NCBI GenBank assembly: GCA_017998195.1
Contig: JAGODN010000183.1
Location: 1 to 5,593 of the forward strand
Direction of reading: 5' to 3'
DNA length: 5,593 nt
Origin: Desulfobulbus sp.
GTDB taxonomy: Bacteria > Desulfobacterota > Desulfobulbia > Desulfobulbales > Desulfobulbaceae
Shown: in pieces, positions 1 to 5,593 of the stretch
Layout: the number at the start of each line of letters is the position of its first letter
Position numbering within the stretch: the first letter of the stretch is position 1
Notes under the pieces: model-generated
The model's input: only the letters and a program-made list of their open reading frames with translations
Databases searched by the model: none
Told to the model about the DNA's origin: nothing
Translations under genes and position numbers: made by a program

Positions 1-640
1 ATTCCCGGTACAGTTTGCTCAGGTACTTGATGGCGGCCCGGGTCGCCTTCTCCGGCTGGCGGCGCTCATCCACCCAGGTGCTGACCTGCAGGCCGTACCG
101 GCGGCCCGTTTCCTCGATGAACTGCCAGAGTCCGGCGGCATCGGCGCAGGAGTAGGCGGAGGGGTTGAAGCCGGATTCGATCATGGCCAGGAAAACGAGA
201 TCCCGGGGCAGGCCGGCCTTTGCCAGCTCGGCCTCGATGAACGGCCGATACCGGGCGGAGCGGGCCAGCCAGCCGGTGAAGTAGTTGCGCTGCTTGCCCT
301 GGAACAGGTCGAGGTAATACTGGACCTGGCGGTTGACGGTGATGGGGAAGTCGTAGGCGGAAAGGTCGATGGCATTGGCCAGAGAGCCGTTGCGGCCGCC
401 GGCGCCGTACTCCCAGGCACCCGGCTGGCTGAGGGCGGCGATTTCCTCTTCGGCCGTTGCCTCGGGCTCGGCCAGCGAGGATTCCTCTTCCTCGGAGTTG
501 AGGGCGACCCCGGTGGCGACGATGTCGTCGGTCGCGCCCTGCTGGTGGGCGGTATTTTTGCTGCGGGTGGAGCAGGCGGTGAGCGAGGAGAGCAACAGGA
601 GAACGAGCAGGCCGGAGAGCAGACGAGGCAATATTTTCAT
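1..640 (-). CDS. mltD: Membrane-bound lytic murein transglycosylase D (MltD-type lipoprotein), C-terminus cut off by window edge
   Basis: This is the N-terminal 213 residues of a lytic transglycosylase, which cleaves the MurNAc-GlcNAc bond of peptidoglycan and leaves 1,6-anhydroMurNAc ends. A signal peptide with hydrophobic core at about residues 6-19 ends in a lipobox L20-T21-A22-C23, so the protein is a lipoprotein, probably of the outer membrane. A Glu-rich spacer (about 50-68) follows, then the MltD N-terminal helical region (about 97-145) and the SLT/GH23 catalytic domain. The catalytic Glu is E155 in the ES motif (MIESGFNP), and the family's second motif is G170-L171-W172-Q173. The family's VDERR element is at 190-194. 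The AYN motif and the usual C-terminal LysM repeats would lie beyond position 1. ATG at 640 is the only sensible start, because an in-frame TAA lies three codons upstream. No clear Shine-Dalgarno is visible. It is divergent from the PBP gene. Family identity is secure; assignment to MltD rather than another LysM-type SLT protein is very likely. Confidence 0.93.
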   Translation of the reverse strand, partial: MKILPRLLSGLLVLLLLSSLTACSTRSKNTAHQQGATDDIVATGVALNSEEEESSLAEPEATAEEEIAALSQPGAWEYGAGGRNGSLANAIDLSAYDFPITVNRQVQYYLDLFQGKQRNYFTGWLARSARYRPFIEAELAKAGLPRDLVFLAMIESGFNPSAYSCADAAGLWQFIEETGRRYGLQVSTWVDERRQPEKATRAAIKYLSKLYRE

Positions 641-700
641 AGGGTCTTATGGGGTTTATGCAACCTTGTCCGTTTCGTGAAAGGATATTGTGTTGCTGCT

Positions 701-718
701 GCGGGCGTCGTCGCCCGC
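701..718. promoter_or_regulatory. GC-rich perfect hairpin in the mltD leader
   Basis: GCGGGCG (701-707) and CGCCCGC (712-718) are perfect inverted repeats separated by the four-base loop TCGT. No T run follows on either strand, so it is not a typical intrinsic terminator. It lies about 60 bases upstream of the mltD start and would be part of the mRNA leader if the candidate promoter at 755-784 is used. It could be an RNA structure or a DNA operator. In GC-rich DNA a seven-base stem can also arise by chance. Confidence 0.4.
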
Positions 719-754
719 GCACAGGGACAGGCCGGACACGGAGGACGCAGCGTT

Positions 755-784
755 CTTTTACCACCAAAGGCGAAAGATTGACAA
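755..784 (-). promoter_or_regulatory. Candidate sigma70-type promoter for mltD
   Basis: Reading the minus strand, TTGTCA (784-779, five of six matches to TTGACA) is followed after 18 bases by TAAAAG (760-755, four of six matches to TATAAT). The -10 is preceded by TG plus one base, the extended -10 signature. Transcription would begin near 748 and give a leader of about 108 bases that includes the hairpin at 701-718. This rests on pattern matching alone; the -10 is weak and the spacing is one base above optimum. Confidence 0.35.
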
Positions 785-1072
785 GAAAAACTCTTGGCCG
801 GCCGTTTTCCATTTGCACACAATTCTCAATGGTTGCTCCACGATTCTGGATAACCACCTGAGCTTTTCCGGATTTACCGACGACGGCGACCAGGTGTCCG
901 CCTTGACCTCCGCGCGCTTCCCACCGTCCCGATCACCGCAAAAATAAAAGGGAAAAACATTATCATGCGTGCTGGTGTGGCGGTCTTCGGGATGTCCTGT
1001 CGCCGTCAACCAGCCCGGCCGGAGGCCAACCCGTCGGGCGGAGCGGGTTCTGCCCGTGTTCTTTTGCCGACA

Positions 1073-1093
1073 GAAAAAAAAATAGTTTTTTTC
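1073..1093. repeat. A/T-rich inverted repeat upstream of the PBP gene
   Basis: GAAAAAAA (1073-1080) is mirrored by TTTTTTTC (1086-1093) around the five-base centre AATAG. It is the most AT-rich patch in the window and stands about 170 bases before the PBP start. A-tracts of this kind commonly act as curved DNA, UP-elements or sites for nucleoid proteins. Just upstream, CGGG (1044-1047) and CCCG (1053-1056) can form a short stem followed by a T-rich stretch, but no plus-strand gene precedes it that would need a terminator. Confidence 0.45.
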
Positions 1094-1263
1094 ATGGAAC
1101 ATGATAAAAGCCAGCGATACGCGGTCCCTGTCCGCCGTGCGCGGCCGCCAGCCCCTGGCTGCGGCACCGGCGCCAACAGGGCCGCCGGATGGTTCCCTGT
1201 CCCCGGTGTGGTCGCCGCAGCCCGCCGGGTTTCGCCGTCACCCCAACGGTCCTTCGGCCTGAT

Positions 1264-4200
1264 ATGCTCAAATTCCTCCGCTACTCGTTTGTCGCCTTTT
1301 TCCTCTTTCTGCTGCTCGGAGCCGCAGTGTGCGCGGGCGTGGGCTATTACCTCGTGGTGGTCAACCCGGGGCCCGAGGTCGACGACGCCTACATCAACGA
1401 CATCCTCACCCGGGAGAGCCCGGTCTATTACCGTGACGGCCAGACCCAGGTGGGCGTTCTTTTCGAGGGCATCCACCGCCAGTACCTGACCTTCGAGGAG
1501 TTGCCGACACCCTTCATCAATGCCCTGGTCGCCTCCGAGGACGATCAGTTCTTCAAGCATTTCGGTGTCGACATCCCCGGCATCGCCCGGGCCATGCTGG
1601 CCAACATCAAGGCCGGGCGGGTGGTCCAGGGCGGCAGCACCATCACCCAGCAGACCGCCAAGAACCTGTTCAAGCGGGAATCGCGCAGCATGCAGGCCAA
1701 GCTCAAGGAACTGCTCTTCGCCCTGCGACTGGAGTACAGATACCCCAAAGAGAAGATCCTCGAGTTCTACAGCAACCAGTTTTACGTGAGCGGCAACGGG
1801 CATGGCCTGGGGGTGGCTGCCCGCTATTTCTTTGACAAGGCCCCCGGGGAACTGACCCTCCTGGAAAGCGCCTTCATCGCCGGCAGCGTCAAGCGGCCCA
1901 ACTATTACAACCCGTTTCTCAAGAACAACCGGGATAACCCGGAGGAGACCAGGCAGCGGGCCAAGGAGCGCATCGGCTATGTGCTCGGCAAGATGCGCAA
2001 GGCGAACATGATCAGCGAGGAGGAGTTCAACCGCGCCGGCAGCGAGGAGATCGTCTTCCACCAGGGCAAGATGGCCTTCACCCAGAACACGGTCATGGAC
2101 CTGGTAAAGGAGGGAGTGGGCGCGCCGTTCATCGCCGCCGCCCTCGAGGAGAACGGCATTTCCAACATTTCCACCTCGGGCTGCCGCATTATCACCTCCA
2201 TCGACCGGGAAATCCAGGCCAAGACCGTGTACGCCCTGCGCCGCCAGCTCTCCCAGCTCGATGTCAACCTGCGCGGCTACAGCCGGGCCAAAATTCAGGA
2301 GGAATACGCGACCCTCGACTACCCGGGCGACAGCGATTTCATCGTCGGCGCCTTCGTGTTCGGCACCATCGCCGAGGTGGCCGGCATCAACGAGGGGGCA
2401 ACAGTCCGGGTAGCGTTCGAAGAGAGTGGAAAAACCGGAGTCATCGATCGGGCGGGCCTGGAGCGCATGGCCGCTGGCCTGACCAGGTACCGGCGGGGCG
2501 CCTGGGCCACGCCGGGCCCGGCGGATCGCAAGGCCCTGCTCGCCGAGTTGCGGGCCGGTGACCGGGTGTGCGTGAGCGTCCGCGAGATCGATGCCGAAGG
2601 CGGGCTGCACCTCGACCTGGAGCGCTATCCGCAGGTGGAAGGCGGCGCTTTTGTCCTCCAGGAGGGGGCCATCCGCGCCATGGGCGGGGGCATGTCCAAC
2701 ATCAACTTCAACCGCGCCACCAGCGCCCGCCGGCTGATGGGTTCCACCTTCAAGCCCTTCCTGTTCGCCGCCGCCCTGCAGCTCGGCTGGAACCCGGTGG
2801 ACATGCTCAGCAACCAGCCTGCCACCTTCACCCTCCTGAACCGTCCCTACGCGCCGCAGCCCGATCACGACAGCCCGTTCAGCAGCGTGTCGCTGAGCTG
2901 GGCCGGGGTGACCTCGGAGAACGTCGCCGCCGTCTGGCTGCTCTACCATCTCACCGATCACCTGTCGCCGGCCCGCATCCAGGAACTGGCCCGGCAACTG
3001 GACATGGCCCCCCGGGTCAGGGACGGCAGCACCGAGGACTATGCCGCCTACATGCGGCGCATCCGCGACCGCTACGGCATCATCGTTTCGCGCAACTACC
3101 TCGAGCATGCGGCCTTCGCCAGCGCGGTGCGCTCCCTGCAGCCCGATTTCGTCTTCGACAACCGTCTCGAGGAATACAAGCAACTGCAGCGCATGCGCTA
3201 TGACGGCGAATTCCTCGGCCTGAAGTCGCTGGTGCCCTCGCTGCTCAGCTACCGCCAGATCGTCGAATCGATTCTTCGGCAGGTCAATGCGGACAGTATG
3301 TTTGCCAACCCGGTGCCGCTGCCGGCCTTTGCCGGCGGCCGTCTGGTGCGGGATACGGTGGGCCGGTTCATCTTCACCCGCAGGCCGCAGCTGCCGCCCA
3401 ACTGGATGGAGATCGGTCCGCTGGAGCTGAAAGGGCACCTGTCCGCGCTGTCGCCCGAGCAGGCGGCCGCCTTCTGGCAGCAGGAGGTCAGGCTCGACGG
3501 CCTCGTCTCCGCCACCACCGTGCAGATGGTGGACGAGCAGTTGCAGGAGGAGCGGTCCAAATTTGTGGTCGGCCGACCGTACACCCTCGAGATCCTCAGC
3601 GAGGTGCGCGACTTCCGCATCATGGTCGGGCTCCAGTACCTGGTCGGGCTGGCCAGGGCCTGCGGCATCGACAGCCCCTTCGAGCCGGTTCCTTCCCTGC
3701 CGCTCGGGTCCAACGTGGTCACCCTGGCGGAGATCACCCGGATGTACGAAACGCTCGTGACCGGCAGCCGCCACGACCTTGCCGATGCGGCGGCCCTGGA
3801 GGGCGGAGAGGGCGACACCCAGACCGACCCGGACAGTGCCGCGATCATCGAGCGGATCGAAACGCCGGAAGGGCGGGTGGTGTACACGCGCAGCGTCCAC
3901 CGGGTGGAGGTGATCCACCCCAGGGTCGCCGCGGCGGTGAGCAACATCCTGCAGAACGTCGTCCCCCATGGCACCGGCAAGTACGCCTGGGAGAACGTCC
4001 GCCTGCGCAGCAGTGACCCGGCCCGCGACAAGACCCTGGCCGGCATGAACCTGCACTACCCGCTGCTCGGCAAGACGGGCACGGCCAACGATTACCGCAA
4101 CGCCGCCTTTATCGGCCATGTGCCGGTGCTGAGCGGTGACAACCAGTCCGTGCTCAGCCTGCGCGGCGGCTATACGGTCGGCGTCTACACCGGCTACGAC

Positions 4201-4545
4201 AGCAACCTCGCCATGGTCAAGCGCGGCACCCGGGTGAGCGGCTCGGTGGGCGCCCTGCCGGCATGGTCGGACATCGCCCAGGCCATTCTCGACACGGAGC
4301 GGATCGCCGACCGCCTCGACATGGTGGACCTCGCCTTCAACGGCCTGAGCCTCCAGTATCCGGACGTGCAGCAGGTGTTCCTGCCCGTCGACCCCCGGGC
4401 GGGCGGAGCGCCGGTGCGGCTGGGATCGGCCTTGCGGCAGACGACGGCCCCCTCCGGTCCGGCCACGCTCAGCTTCGGCGAGGTGGTCGGCGGCGAACGG
4501 TTCGAGCCGGAACGGCTGTTCGAACCGTTCTGGAAGACCCGCTGA
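1264..4545 (+). CDS. Bifunctional class A penicillin-binding protein (PBP1A family) with enlarged transpeptidase domain
   Basis: This inner-membrane enzyme polymerises lipid II into glycan strands (GT51 domain) and cross-links their peptides (transpeptidase). It has 1093 residues; typical PBP1A is about 800-850. A short cytoplasmic tail precedes a transmembrane helix at about 7-31. GT51 motifs are E92-D93 in EDDQFFKHFG (catalytic E92), GGSTITQQ (123-130), K146-L-K-E149 (second catalytic Glu), YSN (169-171) and GHGLGVAARYFFDK (179-192). An OB-like domain (PCB_OB type, about 345-455) follows. The transpeptidase has the nucleophile S494 in STFK (494-497), S551-E552-N553 and K937-T938-G939. SxN and KTG are 386 residues apart, against 126 in E. 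coli PBP1b (S572 to K698); most of the excess lies at about 582-778. ATG 1264 is chosen because it gives the usual short tail before the membrane helix. An in-frame ATG at 1189, with a modest CAGGG upstream, would add 25 residues. The closest E. coli counterpart is MrcA/PBP1A. Confidence 0.95.
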   Translation: MLKFLRYSFVAFFLFLLLGAAVCAGVGYYLVVVNPGPEVDDAYINDILTRESPVYYRDGQTQVGVLFEGIHRQYLTFEELPTPFINALVASEDDQFFKHFGVDIPGIARAMLANIKAGRVVQGGSTITQQTAKNLFKRESRSMQAKLKELLFALRLEYRYPKEKILEFYSNQFYVSGNGHGLGVAARYFFDKAPGELTLLESAFIAGSVKRPNYYNPFLKNNRDNPEETRQRAKERIGYVLGKMRKANMISEEEFNRAGSEEIVFHQGKMAFTQNTVMDLVKEGVGAPFIAAALEENGISNISTSGCRIITSIDREIQAKTVYALRRQLSQLDVNLRGYSRAKIQEEYATLDYPGDSDFIVGAFVFGTIAEVAGINEGATVRVAFEESGKTGVIDRAGLERMAAGLTRYRRGAWATPGPADRKALLAELRAGDRVCVSVREIDAEGGLHLDLERYPQVEGGAFVLQEGAIRAMGGGMSNINFNRATSARRLMGSTFKPFLFAAALQLGWNPVDMLSNQPATFTLLNRPYAPQPDHDSPFSSVSLSWAGVTSENVAAVWLLYHLTDHLSPARIQELARQLDMAPRVRDGSTEDYAAYMRRIRDRYGIIVSRNYLEHAAFASAVRSLQPDFVFDNRLEEYKQLQRMRYDGEFLGLKSLVPSLLSYRQIVESILRQVNADSMFANPVPLPAFAGGRLVRDTVGRFIFTRRPQLPPNWMEIGPLELKGHLSALSPEQAAAFWQQEVRLDGLVSATTVQMVDEQLQEERSKFVVGRPYTLEILSEVRDFRIMVGLQYLVGLARACGIDSPFEPVPSLPLGSNVVTLAEITRMYETLVTGSRHDLADAAALEGGEGDTQTDPDSAAIIERIETPEGRVVYTRSVHRVEVIHPRVAAAVSNILQNVVPHGTGKYAWENVRLRSSDPARDKTLAGMNLHYPLLGKTGTANDYRNAAFIGHVPVLSGDNQSVLSLRGGYTVGVYTGYDSNLAMVKRGTRVSGSVGALPAWSDIAQAILDTERIADRLDMVDLAFNGLSLQYPDVQQVFLPVDPRAGGAPVRLGSALRQTTAPSGPATLSFGEVVGGERFEPERLFEPFWKTR

Positions 4546-4548
4546 ACC

Positions 4549-4560
4549 GGGCGGCCGCCC
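4549..4560. repeat. Perfect 12-base GC palindrome after the PBP stop codon
   Basis: GGGCGGCCGCCC begins three bases after the TGA of the PBP gene and is self-complementary. Further C-rich repeats follow (CCGCCC units to about 4569). No T tract follows, so it is at best a stabilising 3' structure or part of a factor-dependent stop. Chance is a real alternative in DNA this rich in GC. Confidence 0.4.
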
Positions 4561-4645
4561 CGCCCGCCCAGGCGCCGCGGCTAGGGTGCGCCTCTGCGGC
4601 GACCGGCGGCCGTGCGCCCTTTGCCGGGAGGATACAAGAAAGCGA

Positions 4646-4674
4646 TTGTCCCGCCCCGCGTCATTTGCTATCTT
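4646..4674 (+). promoter_or_regulatory. Candidate extended -10 promoter for the downstream lipoprotein gene
   Basis: TTGTCC (4646-4651, four of six matches to the -35 consensus) is followed by exactly 17 bases and then TATCTT (4669-4674, four of six matches to TATAAT). TG plus one base (4666-4668) sits directly before the -10, giving the extended -10 form. Transcription would start near 4681, leaving a leader of about 130 bases that includes the hairpin at 4711-4731. It is well placed and locally less GC-rich, but supported only by pattern matching. Confidence 0.4.
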
Positions 4675-4710
4675 CTTGCCCGTTTGCTTTTTTTAAGTGC
4701 TTTCCAGCCG

Positions 4711-4731
4711 CCGGCGGCGATGGTTCGCCGG
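4711..4731. promoter_or_regulatory. Possible leader hairpin upstream of the lipoprotein gene
   Basis: CCGGCG (4711-4716) and CGCCGG (4726-4731) are inverted repeats around a nine-base loop. Two competing foldings exist in the same stretch: the palindrome 4707-4718, and CGGCGA (4715-4720) with TCGCCG (4725-4730) around a four-base loop. Mutually exclusive stems of this kind could be regulatory, but they may simply reflect the GC content. Confidence 0.3.
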
Positions 4732-4812
4732 TCCGCGACGCGCCACCGTTCGAGTGACCGTCGGCCCCATTGCCTCAGGACAGTCCGATAACCACAGTGC
4801 ACGGTTTTTGCT

Positions 4813-5593
4813 ATGAACCTTTTGCTTGTACCCCGACCCGCCTGGCAGTTGTTCACCGCCTCCCTCCTGGTTGGCCTGTTCCTTTCCGGCTGCGCCGGCA
4901 GCGGCCGCTGGTCCGACCCGTCCGGCGGGCGTGAGCGCCGCGAAGGCGCCCTGCGTGATGGCGGGGTCGCGGTGGAGGGCGCCCGGAGCGACCTGCTGAG
5001 TCCGACCCTGACCTCGGTCAACAACCGCATCTACTCCTACGAGCGGAAACTGGAGGAGTGGAAAAAGGTCGAGAAGAAGATGGCCGGCGCGACCGCCGTA
5101 GCGCCGGACAAGGTCGACCGGATGGAGGAGTGCCAGCTGCAGCTTCAGGATATCCTCAACGGCTACCACACCCTGCGCAACCGGCTGCTCCAGGCCGGCC
5201 CGGTGGACCCCGGCCTGCTGCCGGCCGGGGATCTGCTCCTGCAGCTCAACCAGCAGGATGTGGATTACCTCGAGGGCGGCTGCGGCCGGCTGCTGGCCGA
5301 ACTCGAGGCCGCCCCCGCGGCGCCGCCGGTCCGGCCGGCCGGACCCGATCCGCAGATCAAGGCGGCCTACGACAGCGGCGAGTACACCCAGGTCCTGAGC
5401 CTCTACGGGCAGCTGCCGCGGACGGGCGGCCAGCCGCTAGATCCGGCCACCGACCTCCTCTATGCGCAGGCACTGGTCAAGAATCACCAGGAACCCGCGG
5501 CCCTGGGCGTGTTCACCGGGCTGCTCGACCGGGTCCGCCAGCCGGGCCAGGAAGCCGCGGCCTTCCAGGTCATGCAGGCCGTCGGCGACCTCA
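4813..5593 (+). CDS. Uncharacterised lipoprotein with helical/coiled-coil and TPR-like regions, C-terminus cut off by window edge
   Basis: I do not recognise this protein as a named family. The 260 residues present begin with a signal peptide whose hydrophobic core (about 12-24) ends in the lipobox L24-S25-G26-C27, so it is an exported lipoprotein. The residue after the Cys is Ala, which suits outer-membrane sorting by E. coli rules. A polar Gly/Arg-rich spacer (28-58) is followed by a charged helical stretch, probably a coiled coil (about 64-125, including YERKLEEWKKVEKKM), a second helix (139-166) and a Pro/Ala linker (167-180). From 181 the pattern AAYDSGEYTQVLSLYGQL and the helices after it (212-260) look like degenerate TPR units. 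ATG 4813 is the first start after an in-frame TAA at 4789-4791; no Shine-Dalgarno is visible. It follows the PBP gene on the same strand, so a role as a cell-wall scaffold or PBP partner is possible but inferred. The protein continues beyond 5593. Confidence 0.85.
   Translation, partial: MNLLLVPRPAWQLFTASLLVGLFLSGCAGSGRWSDPSGGRERREGALRDGGVAVEGARSDLLSPTLTSVNNRIYSYERKLEEWKKVEKKMAGATAVAPDKVDRMEECQLQLQDILNGYHTLRNRLLQAGPVDPGLLPAGDLLLQLNQQDVDYLEGGCGRLLAELEAAPAAPPVRPAGPDPQIKAAYDSGEYTQVLSLYGQLPRTGGQPLDPATDLLYAQALVKNHQEPAALGVFTGLLDRVRQPGQEAAAFQVMQAVGDL
5328..5345. repeat. Perfect 18-base palindrome inside the lipoprotein gene
   Basis: GGTCCGGCCGGCCGGACC is self-complementary along its whole length. 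It lies in the part of the lipoprotein gene that encodes the Pro/Ala linker (about residues 173-178), where protein sequence constraint is low. It could form a strong stem in the mRNA or be a binding site, but GC-rich Pro/Ala/Gly codons favour such symmetry by chance. Confidence 0.5.

Larger units (their letters stand above)
641..1263. other. Divergent intergenic region, no supported gene
   Basis: This 623-base gap separates the divergent mltD and PBP genes. Frames that stay open here give Arg/Pro-rich or unrecognisable peptides without ribosome binding sites, so I call no gene. It is less GC-rich than the flanking coding sequence, especially around 770-860, 940-965 and 1073-1108, as expected for promoter DNA. 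It contains a candidate mltD promoter (755-784), a GC hairpin (701-718) and an A/T-rich inverted repeat (1073-1093). I found no convincing -35/-10 pair for the PBP gene. A perfect TTGACA occurs at 778-783 on the plus strand, but nothing like a -10 follows at 16-18 bases. Confidence 0.6.
4546..4812. other. Intergenic region with GC palindromes, no supported gene
   Basis: This gap of 267 bases lies between the PBP gene and the downstream lipoprotein gene. Just after the PBP stop is a perfect 12-base palindrome (4549-4560, GGGCGGCCGCCC), and a second one lies at 4707-4718 (GCCGCCGGCGGC). A run of seven T's occurs at 4688-4694 but is not preceded by a strong stem, so I cannot call an intrinsic terminator for the PBP gene. 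A candidate promoter lies at 4646-4674. The size of the gap and that promoter argue that the lipoprotein gene can be transcribed independently, though readthrough is possible. Confidence 0.55.

Noticed and set aside
778..783. Perfect TTGACA on the plus strand as a -35 for the PBP gene
   Set aside because: No -10-like hexamer follows at 16-18 bases, and the site is almost 500 bases from the PBP start.
66..857. Minus-strand frame of 263 codons over mltD
   Set aside because: It is a different frame from the one encoding the signal peptide, lipobox and SLT catalytic motifs. Its product is Arg/Pro/Gly-rich, typical of a shadow frame.
758..1102. Minus-strand frame of 114 codons in the divergent intergenic region
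   Set aside because: There is no Shine-Dalgarno and no recognisable domain, and the codon choice is unlike the neighbouring genes. It also covers the candidate mltD promoter.
965..1489. Plus-strand frame of 174 codons running into the PBP gene in another frame
   Set aside because: The product is Arg/Pro/Ser-rich with no recognisable domain, has no ribosome binding site and overlaps the start of the well-supported PBP gene.
1006..4119. A stop-free minus-strand frame of 1037 codons opposite the PBP gene
   Set aside because: Its codons lie in exact register with the sense codons, so stops would appear only where the sense strand uses TTA, CTA or TCA, which are rare in GC-rich genes. The product has no recognisable domain, whereas the sense strand has every class A PBP motif.
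4635..4694. Possible intrinsic terminator for the PBP gene (CAAGAA/TTCTTG stem and a run of seven T's)
   Set aside because: The stem is only six AT-rich pairs with a very long loop, and the T run begins about ten bases after it. The same segment fits better as promoter DNA.
4693..5169. Minus-strand frames over the start of the downstream lipoprotein gene
   Set aside because: The plus strand encodes a clean signal peptide with lipobox and an open frame to the window edge; the minus-strand products resemble nothing known.

Overview
The window is GC-rich chromosomal sequence, roughly two-thirds GC by eye, from a Gram-negative bacterium. The evidence for a Gram-negative envelope is two exported lipoproteins plus a PBP1A-family synthase carrying the OB-like domain typical of diderms. 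The overall style of the proteins resembles Desulfobacterota (the former Deltaproteobacteria), but that placement is inference from memory. There are no RNA genes, mobile elements or CRISPR arrays.

Layout. (1) Positions 1-640, minus strand: the N-terminal 213 residues of an MltD-type lytic murein transglycosylase lipoprotein. Its C-terminus lies beyond the left edge. (2) Positions 641-1263: a 623-base divergent intergenic region with no convincing gene. It holds a possible minus-strand promoter for mltD, a GC hairpin in the mltD leader and an A/T-rich inverted repeat on the side nearer the next gene. (3) Positions 1264-4545, plus strand: a large bifunctional class A penicillin-binding protein of 1093 residues. 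The glycosyltransferase, OB-like and transpeptidase domains are all recognisable and the catalytic residues are present. The transpeptidase domain holds about 200 extra residues between its SxN and KTG motifs. (4) Positions 4546-4812: an intergenic stretch with GC palindromes and a plausible extended -10 promoter reading rightward. (5) Positions 4813-5593, plus strand: the N-terminal 260 residues of an unrecognised lipoprotein with a helical, probably coiled-coil region, a Pro/Ala linker and the beginning of a TPR-like helical region. It runs off the right edge.

Together the genes suggest a cell-wall locus. MltD cleaves glycan strands from the outer membrane, and the class A PBP polymerises and cross-links new strands from the inner membrane. 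The third gene encodes a lipoprotein whose layout (lipid anchor followed by TPR-like helices) recalls PBP activators such as LpoA of enterobacteria, although no homology to LpoA can be claimed. The most notable features are the inserted segment in the transpeptidase domain and the adjacent lipoprotein. None of the three genes has an obvious Shine-Dalgarno sequence at its chosen start.
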